64,000 bases of DNA from Ophiura sarsii (lineage: Eukaryota; Echinodermata; Ophiuroidea; Amphilepidida; Ophiuridae): contig CM069441.1 in the NCBI GenBank assembly GCA_035610835.1, positions 87,555,574 through 87,619,573 on the forward strand, written 5' to 3'. Under the pieces are notes generated by a model that was not told the origin of the DNA, ran no database searches, and saw nothing but the letters and a program-made list of their open reading frames with translations. The translations under genes were made by a program, and so were the position numbers. Positions 53,100 to 64,000 of the stretch are shown here, one piece after another. Each line of letters opens with the position of its first letter. The stretch's first letter is position 1.

Positions 53100-55265
53100 C
53101 TTACTGACTACCACCATTTTCTGTTATTGGACTCCTGCTGACTGTTATTTACCCTGAAGTTTACGTCTATTTAGTCATTCTATTCTATTCATTATGTTGT
53201 ATTGTTATGCATTGTATAGCATTGTGTCGGAACAGCTGAAGTGTGAAGATATTCTCTGTGAGAATTCCAGTGTTGACAACACTGTTCATCAAAGTAGCCC
53301 AACAAATTGTGGATACTACTGTATACATATGTAGGACTACCCCTTTATTTACTATATTGAGCCATATTTTGATTTTTAACAAAGTTTAATGTTTGTTTCT
53401 TCATTAAACTCATTAATTTCATTCATATCCATTGCCCACTTGTATAATTATTCATTAAATTGTGATTTCTTTGTATAAGCATTGTGAATTACGATTATTA
53501 CTGTAAACCGAAAAATATCCATAGTATACAAGCAAGGAGTTATCATAGTTAACGTTAATATAATAACTCCTTGATATAAGAGAGGCTGAACCCATAAATT
53601 TATTTTGATTGATTGATGTAATTGAAATTGACTGCACCAATTTGGGAGACCTAGTGCACGTTACGCATTAGATAACCGATAACCGTTGACAGTTAAAACT
53701 GGCTCAGCTAACTTTGTTACGAACCAATGATTACATTGATTCCAGTAACCATGAGTTACTATTCATGTACACTACATCAACGTATGTGCCAATACCTGAG
53801 ACTAGTATAGTCTTAGCCAATACCAGCATTCAGTAAACAAATTTGGTCCTGTATATAAATATCCCGTTTGGGCTAAAAGATCAAGGATTTAGTAACATTA
53901 ATGATTAGGAAATATCTTGTGATTCATGGTATATTGTAGAGAGGCTTAAAAGTGAGGCAATAGGAAACCACCCACACATGACAATGACAATAGAGCATGG
54001 ACGAGGATAGCCATTAAGTGGATTGTTGGCAACTCAATAGGGCATTCAAATCTATGGTATAATCTAGTAGCTGGAAGTACTTGAATATGAATTGTTGGTT
54101 CACCACACAAGTCATCATGATACCATTCATGAGATTTATTTTATTATTACAATTTATCATCATTTTGGCATAGAATAGAATGTGTTTTATGAAATACAGA
54201 ACACAAAAGTGTTTTTTTTTATTTATCATAATTATAAATTAGGGTATCCATTAAAATCAGGCTTTATTTGACAACTTTCAAATGTCAATTGTCAATTATG
54301 TTTTTAAATGTTGTCAAAATTGTTTTGCAATTTTAGGTAGATCTTGGCTACTTATTCCAAGGGTAGATAATTAACCAGTGACACTGACAGTTAAGAATAT
54401 CTTAATCTCAAGATAAAAACCAGGAAATCAAAAGAATTTATTATTTGTGAGGAGTTGAGGACCTGTTAGTGTTATTATACAGCACCTACATACATGTATG
54501 CATTGAAATGAACTTGAAATGCCTTTGTGCAATCTTGTTTTATTCCTGTGTTAACAACAATAATTTAAACATCACATCCTACATATAGCAAGAATCATAA
54601 AAAAAATCCAGTGTGTGAAAATATTCCGCGCACAATGATTCTCCTCATGTGCGGTATCTGATTTTGATTAGACCATTAAAAACCCAGAGGGTAGGTTTCC
54701 ATGATCATTCTTTGATTGTCATCTTTCATTGCAACATGTCTTTACTGACTAAGTGCCGCTGGAACGAAGCCTGAGCCTGGGCTAAACTTTTAGCAAGGGT
54801 TTACTAACTACTTCACTATCGCCGCTGTCGTGCCGTGCCGTTCGTTAACAACCACGTTTAACCACCAGTTTCCGGCAATCCATTTGCGATCGCTATTTCC
54901 TATTAATCCAACGCTGTTTACAGCCTGGCGCTGGCCATGGAATTAAGGGTATCATGTTTCTGGAGGGACAGACATTTGATTAGATATTCACCAATTTCTC
55001 CTGGGGGTATTTTATCTTGAAATTTTAGGATACAAAATGTACAAACGTATGTTGTCTTTTAAAACTTAATTTCAAAGCAAGCGATTCTCGACCAATTTGC
55101 TATGCGCATGGTGTGCATACATGGTCCAGACGGCAATTTTATTTCCCATTCATGAGATGAGTAAAATCATAGATTCTCAAGTATCTATGGTAAAATACAC
55201 TTTATTCCGGTATGATAGGGAATAAAGCAAAATTCACTTAATAAATTTGATTAGTTCATATTTTC
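53100..55265. other. No gene recognised
   Basis: No supported coding exon. A 53217-53333 plus-strand stretch after a TATAG has an open, Cys-containing frame but no tweety similarity. Confidence 0.4.
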
Positions 55266-55270
55266 ATTGT

Positions 55271-55516
55271 TAATACTTTCCACGCGGCTATCACTTTACC
55301 ATACAAAACGGATTATTCAGAAACCTTTCCAAATTGTTGAAGTCTATCTCAATTCTCAAGGATTACTGAACCAAAACTAGGCATGTTTGTACTTATTTCA
55401 ATGCATTTCACATGGTGATTCCAAATATGGTAATGAAATTTAATATTAAGTTTGAAATTTTTGAAACATTTTGAAATTTTTGGAAACATTTTGAAATTTT
55501 GGAATGTCGTCTGCAG
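55271..55516. repeat. ACTTTCCACGCGGC repeat, copy 1 (empty site)
   Basis: Shares with 61172-61287 plus 61753-61862 the blocks AAACGGATTWTTCAGAAACC, AAGGATTACTGAACCAA, AGGCATGTTTGTA or AGCATGTTTGTA, ACTTATTT, CATGGTGATT and TTTTGGAATGTCGTCTG. This copy lacks the 465-bp insertion. Confidence 0.8.
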
Positions 55517-55599
55517 AAGTTCATAACACCCTCAATTAGATTTGCAATCATCAAAGAAGCCCAACAAATAGTGGATAGATATTAGGGACGCACCTATTA

Positions 55600-55865
55600 G
55601 ATTTTTAGGGGGGGGGGGGGGGGGGTAGGAAGTTTTTGGAAGACAAAAATTTCCCCCACTATGCAGGCCAACAAAAAACAAACAAAATTCCCCGCCTGAT
55701 GAGTAAAAAAACAACAACAAAACTCTACCCCACTCAACTCAATATGAATGAATATATTAAAAAAATAAATTGGTGGCCTAAAAAACAAATCCCCCCTTTA
55801 CGGCAGCCAACCCCCCCCCCCCCCCAAACTGAACTTCCTACCCCCCCCCCCCCATTTCTTAATTT
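55600..55865. mobile_element. Poly-G-bounded inverted repeat
   Basis: G tract 55608-55625 followed by TAGGAAGTTTTTGG is mirrored by AACTTCCTA and a C tract at 55841-55853. A second C tract lies at 55811-55825. No coding capacity. Confidence 0.5.
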
Positions 55866-55869
55866 GCGC

Positions 55870-57200
55870 ATTTACATCAAAAGGGAAGTATAATCCAATT
55901 GAGCATGCTCAGAGCAATCAGTGTCGTACTTTGAACTGTGAACGTCTACATTTTCCTAGATAGTGTTGGTTTTTACCAGCAAACATTTCCGTTTCAAACT
56001 TGTGGAAATAAATAGTTTTTATGTTCAATTTTATTTCACGAATGTATTAAATAGGTCAAATATTGAACAGCTCAGAAAGTATGAGGAATTTTTTATAATT
56101 AGTGCAAAAGTTCACCCCATTGAAAAACTACAGCACTCTCGTCTCAGCTAAATTGCTATTCTCGTTTCAGTTCACATAACCCTCTTCGAAGGGAAATGCG
56201 CCAATTAAAAATAAGTATTAAGTTTATGCTATTACCATATTTCAGATAATGGCATGGCACTTAATAATAATGCACTGTGCTTTACTATTTTGTAACCGAT
56301 ACCATACTTGCCCTGGGTTGTGAATGTCAGGTGCAAATCCACTAGCCATTGGTAGCATGGATTATGTCAACAATTATAGTGAGAGTGTCCTATTGACAGA
56401 CAATAGCAAACAAAAGTACGCTCATATAGCTAACAACAATGGCGGCAGTGGTGGTGTTGATACAATGATAGACAATGCATGATTTGTAAACAGACTGAAT
56501 GTATCAAGAGAATTGTTCAGGCAGTAAATAAAATGACTTTGCAAAACAGTTAGAGAGCCTGGTATTAATTGGAGGCAAAATGGTCTTGTTTAATTTAGAG
56601 GCGTGTGACCGGATCAAATTCACTTTCTTCCATCGAATTGACCATACATGCGCACATTTTTCTCATCACCTGCACAATTTTAGCCCGGAATTTTAGGCCT
56701 GAGGGATGTTTCGTTTTACACACTTATTCATGTAGAAAACTCTGCATAAATGATGCCAAAATCAAGTCACTCACATTTAAAAAGAGTTCAAATGATCTTA
56801 ATTTGGTTGATATTGTTCATTACTCCTGCAAATACAATAAAATGATGTGATTTTATTAATGATTTGATGCTCCAATGATGCCATTTATATGATATAAAAG
56901 TTTACATAAAAATGTAAGTGTCGATATTTCCAGTACAATTCAAATTGTACTGTTTACGCATCATGGTAGCTAAGATAATAATCTACGGCATCATATCTGT
57001 CATAACATTACATTCCGGACATTACAAAACATGGGAAAATGCGGTGCTGGTATTCATATCATAAAGGAACGATGTGAGGTGCTTACAGAATGTATACCCT
57101 GTTGTGCTCACCCAATCCTCATGCAGAGTTCAAAAGTCGCAGTGCGGAGGATATTGTTATAATTACTCCCAAAAGAAATGGTTCTTGGTAAACCAAAATC
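55870..57200. other. No gene recognised
   Basis: Only a small palindrome, AGTACAATTCAAATTGTACT near 56932-56951, stands out. Confidence 0.4.
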
Positions 57201-57202
57201 AA

Positions 57203-57364
57203 TGACAGTTAAGAATAAGAATATTCTTAACCATGTTAACTGTCACTGCCAAAATGTGTTCATCAACTGTTAAGCTGTGAAAGTACTGGACCATAAGTCT
57301 AGTGTGAAAACTTCATTCAGGGATTATTTATAAGCTTTATTCTGTGTAATCCCTCAATGAAGTC
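57203..57364. repeat. Two adjacent hairpins
   Basis: TGACAGTTAAGAAT pairs with TTCTTAACCATGTTAACTGTCA at 57203-57245. ACTTCATTCAGGGATTA pairs with TAATCCCTCAATGAAGT at 57310-57363. Confidence 0.6.
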
Positions 57365-57369
57365 TTACC

Positions 57370-58665
57370 CTGGCTCTCTTGCAATTGCATCAGTAGCTAC
57401 TAAGGGAGGTGTTAAAACACATCCATGCTTATAATTAATATGAAGGTAAAGCTGAAATACCCTAGAATAATTTTGAATTTGATCTTAGAAAAGGCCTCTA
57501 ATGCAAAATTCTTCATAATTTCTCACATTTGTAGTACAACCTGTAATTATTACCGCGGTCAAATATTAAGATACCTTTATGAAAGTAGATTTACTTTGAA
57601 TCTAACTTTAAGAACTGTCACTGCTTTAAGTTGAACAGTTTATGTGTCATGATTTCCCAAAAAAATGAAGATCAGCATTATTTACAGTCTGGAATATGAT
57701 TTACAAAGTGTTTACTTTAAACAGCTTGGAAAGTCATCATTGTCAGATTGGCCTTTCTTGGCCTTTTCTACTACAAGTTATTCATACAATAGAAAATATT
57801 ATGACTGATAAAATATCCTCTGTGGTAAAGTGGTAATTGAATTTGAGAGGACCCTTTGCTGCGGCCAAATTCTATGTGTCATTAATTTGGAAAATATTTT
57901 TATTTTGATATATACATTTATACTTGTAGGGTACAGTTCAAAAAAGCAGATTTTTTCCCCTCTCTCCACCCGCCCACTCAACACAAAAGTTGTAAACCAT
58001 GCATGTTCTAAATATCAAGGAAGAGTATATTTTTTCGAGGGTCATCAAGGACTGCGAAATCATGAAAATAGGGGGTATTTTATGAATCAGTTTTAGAATC
58101 ATGTTTTGGAATTATTCTTTTCCACCCTGGTATGTTTTTAATTTCGTTTGATTAGAACACAACCCAAATCCCCCATTTTGGATACACCAGTTATGATAAC
58201 ACGGGACCATAAACACCTGGTAATGTTGGGAGCAACCTGTTTTTATCTATTTTTTAAATGAATAAAGTGTCATTGAAAAAGGGTGTTTAAAATTCTAGTC
58301 AAGTGAAAAACAAAAAATAGGGGGGATTTTTCACCTCAATTTTGTCCTTAATTTTGCACACAATAAAAGGGGTTAACATTGATGAATAATCCTTGTAAAG
58401 GGGTACTTTTAAAAAATGAAGCACACTCATGGTTTATACCAACTTTGGTGTTGAGTTAGGGGCTGGATCTCTCCATATCTAAAAATGTGTATAAAAATAA
58501 AGGAACATGTTTTTTAATGTGTTGCCATGAACAGAAATGTTCAAGAGTTGTTGATGATTCAACAAGATAGGTTTGTGGCCCTGCACACCACTGAAACATG
58601 TTAGTATTTTTGCCGCAATTTCATGAACTTTTATTATCTCTGTATCAGTTACGATTATACCTTCA
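57370..58665. other. No gene recognised
   Basis: No feature supported. GGGGG and TTTTT rich short runs only. Confidence 0.4.
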
Positions 58666-58671
58666 ATTCTT

Positions 58672-59070
58672 AGTATTCCCGGGGGGGGGGGGGGGGGGGG
58701 GGGGTACTCACCCAAGACGGTATACGGGGGTGTGCCGCTCTAATGGGTAGCTTTTTGGGCACAAAATCCCTAAACATGGGGTATGATTTTGTGCTGGAAA
58801 TCCCTAATAATGGGGTCACTTTTACAAATGGGTCTATTTTCGCGAAAATTTGCAAAAATTAGGTCTATATTCGCGAAAATTTGCAAAAAATAGGTATATT
58901 CGCGAAAATTTGCAAAAAATAGGTATATTTTCCCGATAATTTGTGAAAAATTGGTCTAAAATGAAGCAAAACCCCTAAAAATGGGTACCGATTTTTCCAA
59001 AATTACCCTTAAAAATGGGTATGGGTTTTGAATCTCCAGCGGCACACCCCCGACCAAACCAAATCCGAGT

Positions 59071-59104
<34 letters not shown>

Positions 59105-59110
59105 AGTATT
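58672..59110. mobile_element. Poly-G TIR element with tandem core
   Basis: A G tract of about 25 followed by GTACTC and GGGGGTGTGCCGCT at the left is mirrored at the right by AGCGGCACACCCCCG, GAGTACC and a C tract of about 32. The centre (58832-58958) has four tandem units of about 30 bp built on TTCGCGAAAATTTGCAAAAA. No coding capacity. Confidence 0.75.
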
Positions 59111-59114
59111 CACA

Positions 59115-60140
59115 GATATTGAGTGAGTTTTCGTTTCAGAAGGCCTAAGATCTTCGAAGAACATGCTCCTGGTATTCAGATCCTGCCTGGCTCAAAAAAT
59201 GTCAAGAGTCCTACTGAATTTCTCTGGACCCTCTAAGGACTGCAAAAACCAAATTTAAATGGTCCAAAAATATTTCAAGGGGTTTCTGATGTATTTATAA
59301 AGCGAAGGATGGATGTACAAGAACAATGATAATTCAGTATTTTCTTAAGGTTTCCATTTTCATGCAATTTGATCCTGACCCCTTGGTCAATTTCAAAGTG
59401 TAACTACTAACTTGATTGAAGGGTCAAACAAGAAAGTAAGACTAAGAGGTCTATGACACACAGACAGACGTGTCAGAATGCTACATGTACACTTGGATCC
59501 CGCCAAATGTGAACTTTTGATGGATATTCCTTCTGATTCTGAAAATAGCCTTTAAAACCAAAACATTTAAAATACAGTGTCAATCTGCAATTTTAACTTT
59601 AAATTAAAATGATTAAAAATTAAAAATTAAATTAAAATTGCGAAGCCAATGACCAATTTAACAAAATACAACATTACTGTAACATCATATCAATGGCTTA
59701 TGTATATAATTTACAAATGACATATTATAGCACTTGAGGTACCCTTGCATTGATAGCGTGTATTGTTAGTGCTATTGTGATTGTTATCTTGAACTTGCTA
59801 TAATAGTAGCTGCTGGCAAATAAGTATCGGTACAGTTAAAATGTTTTTAGGGAGAAATAGCTTATGAAAATACTGTGAATGCGCAATTTATTTTAGGTCA
59901 ATACTCCAATGTCCAGTATTGAAAGCCAGTAAAGCCACTTTGAGAGATTTGCCGTAGAGGCTTTAGGCTGGTCATGTACATTAGCTGACTGGTTAATCAA
60001 AAGAGCCAGAAAAAAGTAGAAAGGCTTTTAAAATAGTATAATTTAAAGTGGCAGATTTGTTTCTGTATTATTATTACTAATACTACAATGTAGACCTATG
60101 TACTTACTGTAAAGAGGACATTTTCACAATTCATATATTT
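59115..60140. other. No gene recognised
   Basis: A short AAATTAAAA low-complexity stretch lies at 59590-59640. Nothing else was supported. Confidence 0.4.
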
Positions 60141-60150
60141 TTGTGCTCGA

Positions 60151-60320
60151 CAGGCCTGGAAAAAATAGGCAAATTGGGAAGCTCCTTGCCAGGAAATGTT
60201 GGCATTTGGAGGGAAATGTTGCTCTTCATAAAGAAATACATAAGAAATAGTGGGACATTTTCCGTTTAGGAGGGAAATTTGGGTTAGCTTGCCGGGAAAT
60301 TAACATTTTTTCCAGGCCTG
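60151..60320. mobile_element. hAT MITE, 170 bp, 8-bp TSD
   Basis: CAGGCCTGGAAAAAAT at the left and inverted ATTTTTTCCAGGCCTG at the right, with a perfect 8-bp duplication GTGCTCGA at 60143-60150 and 60321-60328, the hallmark of hAT elements. A related sequence near 62897 (TATGCTCGAAACAGCTACC) lacks the insertion. Confidence 0.9.
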
Positions 60321-60547
60321 GTGCTCGAAACAGCTACCGGGAAAATAATAACACACAAATGTATTTCTATTGCATTACATGTAGGTCTATGTGAGGAAGC
60401 TACACAAAGTGAAAAAAACTCAAAACAGTTAGCGCTTTTACAGTTGTAGTCAATAGGAACTTTGCTGTAGTTTTGTGTTTTGAACAATGATACTTGTTTG
60501 TTGGCACTGTGATGTGGGAGTCCACTATTTATATTGATAGTAATAAT

Positions 60548-60636
60548 ATGTATGAGAAAAAAAGAAAGATAAATAGATAAAGAAAAAGTAGACGAAGAAG
60601 AAGAAAGGGGAAAAAAGTAGAAGATGAAGAAGAAAA

Positions 60637-60666
<30 letters not shown>
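60548..60666. repeat. Purine-rich tract and (AAT)n microsatellite
   Basis: About 90 bp almost entirely A and G (GAAAGAT, GAAGAAGAAG, GGGGAAAAAAG), ending in about nine AAT units at 60640-60666. Such asymmetric tracts can form triplex DNA. Confidence 0.85.
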
Positions 60667-60668
<2 letters not shown>

Positions 60669-61171
60669 AATGGTGGTTAATTTTATTATTCCTATAGTAA
60701 AATTAGTACCCATGCTATTTTTATAAAGTCCTGAATGTAGATAACAAAAGAACTTGAGGCACTCTTGTTGGTCTAGAGTCTAGACTAAGGTCAGGTTTGA
60801 AAGTTAACCAGCAAATAACGGCCAATTGGGACATTTTGTCCTGCATTTGGTACCTATATTATATACCCATGTTATGGTATGGTATGCCTGACATACTTTA
60901 GTTTGTACACCGTGGTGTAAGGGCAACCCTGATTTGAATGGGAAAAGGAACAACCTACATTGTACATGTATCACAATATCAGGTGTTTTGAATTTAGACC
61001 TACATTTTGACAACTTTCAGGTCAGTTTTGGTTCATGAGTCTGTTGATAGTGTGTGAAATACCACTATCAGGGACCTCACTTTTACCATAATAATAGTAC
61101 ATTTACAAGGATCTATTAAACATAGATATTCTCTTAGGGTATCCATTTTATGAACATTTTAATGTTTTAGT

Positions 61172-61884
61172 GTTAAAACACTTTCCATTAGTTTTATCAT
61201 TACAAAACGGATTTTTCAGAAACCTTTCCCAACTTTCAAGGTCTATCTCAAGGATTACTGAACCAAGATACTATTAGCATGTTTGTAAACTGCTCACAAA
61301 AAGTATCGAAACGCTTAGAAATGATCCAATATATAACGGCTCGAAAGGGTATGCATTAATCGAAGCTAATATCCAAGTGCATAATTTTGTTCTGCGTAAT
61401 TTGACACCTTGATCGTTGAGATACGATGTTGCGGAGCGGAGTTATTGTCATTTCAATGATCGTGGGTCCAGTTTCAAAAGTGACACTCATCCCTATTGAA
61501 AAGCATGAATCTGATCATTCTAAACAGTAATGCAAACCTCTTTCTATAGGATGATTGTCACTTTTGAAACTGGACCCACGACCATTGAAATTACTATACT
61601 CCGCTCCGCAACATCGTATCTCATCGATCAAGGTGTCAGAATACGCAGAACAAAATTATGCACTTGGTTATTTGCTTCGATTATTGCATACCCTTTCGAG
61701 CCGTTATATATTGGATCATTTTTAAGTGTTTCGATACTTTTTGTGAGCAGTTTACTTATTTTAATGCATTTCTCATGGTGATTTCAAATATGGTAATAAC
61801 ATTAAATAATTTTGATATTTTTGAAACATTTTGTGAAATTTTGGAATGTCGTCTGTAGACGCCTGCCGCATGGAAAGTGTTATA
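61172..61884. mobile_element. ACTTTCCATGCGGC MITE, copy 2, interrupted
   Basis: The left end resembles AAAACACTTTCCATT and the inverted right end GCCGCATGGAAAGTGTT closes at about 61884. The interior matches 55271-55516 but is split by a 465-bp element at 61288-61752. Confidence 0.7.
61288..61752. mobile_element. Nested hairpin MITE, ~215-bp arms, TA TSD
   Basis: AACTGCTCACAAAAAGTATC at the left and its inverse at the right start arms that pair for about 215 bp with few mismatches (for example ATGATCCAATATATAACGGC and ACGATGTTGCGGAGCGGAGT). TA flanks both ends (61286-61287, 61753-61754), and the 55-kb copy of the host repeat has a single TA at the same place. Confidence 0.92.
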
Positions 61885-61889
61885 AGGAA

Positions 61890-62730
61890 TTAAAACCTTG
61901 CAGGCTTAGTCAGAGGTTTATACCACCACCATAAACCATTCAAAAGGCAAAATATATTTTTGGTACCACATAAAAAGTAACAGGTATGAGAAGAAGAAAA
62001 AAATTCCAAAAAGAAAAAGAATTGCACACCCACCCGGTGTTTTCTCTTCATATTCAGAAGGGTGGGTAATGAAATACCCCCTTATTTGACAGCGTTTCAT
62101 GGACAATTTTGCTAAATTGACCCCTGTTTTCGTGCAAAAAACGAGGACATTTTGCCTGAAAAAACACCCCTTATTTTACCATTTCAAGGACACTTTCTAA
62201 ATGTTGGCCTTTTTTGTGCAAAAACGTGGATACATTTGGTTCAAAATACACCCCTTTTACACTTTATGCCCAGAGGAGCGGACATGGGGCCTTCAAATAT
62301 AATAGGCCTACCGTCTTTTTGTCTTTTTCATGGACATAGCTTCAAAAAACACCCCTAATTTTGATACATGATATGAAAACTATCCCTTTTCCGTGATTTT
62401 GGGAACGATCATGCGTACCTAAACTGTCGACTGAAACCACCGGGACATCCACACACATTTCTTCTAAATAAATGTGTGTGTTTTTAAATTTAAATTTTAC
62501 TCCATACCACAATTCTCTGACATAGAAGCTTTGCAAATCACCACTTTGTCTAAACTTGAAAGTTTGAGTTGATTGATATATCTCAAAACAAACCGCACTT
62601 GGGTTGAAAGAGGAATCAATGAAATTAGTCACAGGAATTGTTTGGGAAATAAACAGGGATACAATCATAATTGTTTGTTCAATATGTTTGTGAATTCTGG
62701 ATATTGTAAATCAAGTAATAACCTTTCTTG
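61890..62730. other. No gene recognised
   Basis: Contains short direct repeats of the ACACCCCTTAT type at about 62070-62360. No coding exon supported. Confidence 0.4.
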
Positions 62731-62734
62731 ATAA

Positions 62735-63155
62735 AGTTGTATTTAACAGGAACCTTGTGTTACATTGTGAAATGAGAATTCTGGATTGTAAATAAATTGT
62801 TTAATATTCCTACCCCTCGTAACTTCAGATACTTCTGCATCGTTTCTCTAGTAACTATTGAAATGTTCACGCTACTTATTTGTTCATGTTTTTTATGCTC
62901 GAAACAGCTACCACAAAAATAATAACACACATGTATTTCTTTTGCCTATACAATGTAGGCCTATGTGATGAAGCTACAAAATGCGAATTCAAAAACATGC
63001 AAAAAAGTTGAAATTCAGCAAATCGGACAAATTAATTGTTTGAAAATTACCACATTTACAGTAGTAGTAAATAAAAACGATGCCACAGGATTACAGGAAT
63101 CTTTATTACTTGTGTTACATTATAGTGAAATGGGAATTCTGGATTGTAATTACAT
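62735..63155. repeat. Diverged direct repeats incl. MITE empty site
   Basis: CTTGTGTTACATTGTGAAAT with GAATTCTGGATTGTAA occurs at about 62755 and again at about 63110. The stretch 62890-63000 matches the flanks of the 60151-60320 hAT MITE (GCTCGAAACAGCTACC, AATAATAACACACA, TGTAGGCCTATGTGA). Confidence 0.6.
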
Positions 63156-63424
63156 TTTCTTGTTGTTTTGATAGATTTGTCACACAGAAAAAAGGTTATG
63201 GTTGACATGGAAATGGCAGAACAGAATGTTGTGATGGTTGCACTTTTTTAAAATTCATGCTTCACAGCCAAGAATTTATAATAATCAGTGGCGGCCACGG
63301 TCAATTCCTTCCAGTCAGCTCTTGAAAGCCCCAGCTCAGCTGTCGTGTCCCCTAAACAATAACAATAGAACATTTTTGACTTTTAACATTAAAATCAATT
63401 AAAATAGGTCTGCAATATGTCTAC

Positions 63425-63545
63425 TTCTACTATTGACAAATTTTGAAACAATTTTGACACATTTTTGAAAATCTTTGAATCTATTTTTGAAAATCTTTGA
63501 ACCAATTTTTGAAAATATGGAAATATTTTGACAATTTTGAAGATT
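63425..63545. repeat. TTTTTGAAAATCTTTGAA minisatellite
   Basis: Three to four units of about 24-30 bp built on TTTTTGAAAATCTTTGAA run from about 63460 to 63530 within a longer TTTTGA-rich stretch. The remaining sequence to the window end shows no gene. Confidence 0.6.
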
Positions 63546-64000
63546 TTGCCTACATTTTCACAAAAATAGACTGCAACAGCCCACCACAAACACTACATGT
63601 ACCAGGGAAGCTACAACCCTGGTCATAGCATGAATAAATTAGATAATGCATGAATTGTGCCAGTGGCATTTATGAATATTTTATTCATATCAAGTAATAT
63701 CAACTTCTCACATCGGCGTTTTATCATCGATCATTAATATTTTATCAGTGTACATTGATTTAATTCAGACTATAAGATTGGTAGTATTTTTTGGCTAATG
63801 ATACACATGTATTGCGATTTTCCTTAGGCTACTTGTGCGATTGATATTTTACTTGAAATCCACTTGCAGCTATGCCATGCAGCGTCCATGTCAATTATGT
63901 AGTACCTGTCTCACCTGCAAGCTTTGACCTTTCCACACAGGGCATTCAGTCCATACCACTTTCAATTAAATAGCAGGAAAATATAATTACCTTTACAAGG

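Noticed and set aside
53217..53333. Candidate third tweety exon after TATAG
   Set aside because: The phase would fit but the encoded residues lack the conserved tweety GxGxYGN motif, and part of the sequence recurs near 55550 as a repeat.
63280..63360. Minus-strand stretch reading DTTAELGLSRADWKELTVAA after a TTTAG acceptor-like site
   Set aside because: Resembles LINE-type tails as much as a host exon. Too short and without phase partners to call.

Overview
This is a eukaryotic, animal genomic window: AT-rich, intron-containing, dense in transposons, with two 100-base assembly gaps (24578-24677 and 45720-45819). An L2/CR1-type LINE, a piggyBac transposase, many TA-flanked MITEs, and host genes of the ENT4 (SLC29A4-like) and tweety (TTYH-like) families suggest a marine invertebrate, most likely a deuterostome such as an echinoderm or hemichordate. 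The species cannot be fixed from sequence alone.

Layout. 1-2003: a terminal-inverted-repeat (TIR) element enclosing a complete kringle-domain exon on the minus strand. 2095-7473: an apparently intact piggyBac transposase gene (minus strand, two coding exons) with a TATA box and a cluster of E2F-like TTTCCCGCC motifs upstream, flanked on both sides by minisatellite arrays built on TCCAACA. 7.5-22.5 kb: no host exon recognised; it holds a 1.28 kb mariner-type nonautonomous element, a decayed LINE, a 667-bp MITE, hairpin repeats and two further TIR elements. 22615-35336: the 3' part of an ENT4-like nucleoside/monoamine transporter gene on the minus strand, six exons reconstructed with matching splice phases. 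One exon carries an apparent 1-bp frameshift. Its introns hold an intact L2/CR1-type LINE in antisense and a composite TIR element made of helically phased CGTAT-type motifs. 35.5-48.4 kb: MITEs, a LINE remnant, a telomere-repeat-bearing mini-element and a TGAC/GTCA repeat cluster. 48435-51327: the first two coding exons of a tweety homologue on the plus strand, with an almost perfect 360-bp tandem duplication running into exon 2. 51.3-64 kb: no further exon recognised; repeats dominate, including a hAT MITE with an 8-bp target duplication and a long-arm hairpin MITE nested in another repeat, each with its empty site elsewhere in the window.

The two host genes point away from each other (ENT4 leftwards, tweety rightwards). 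The 5' exons of ENT4 and the 3' exons of tweety were not found. The strongest unexplained signal is the phased array at 30.5-31.6 kb: 18 successive motifs spaced 9-11 bp, mean about 10.5 bp, then a stretch in the opposite orientation, then a third in the original orientation.
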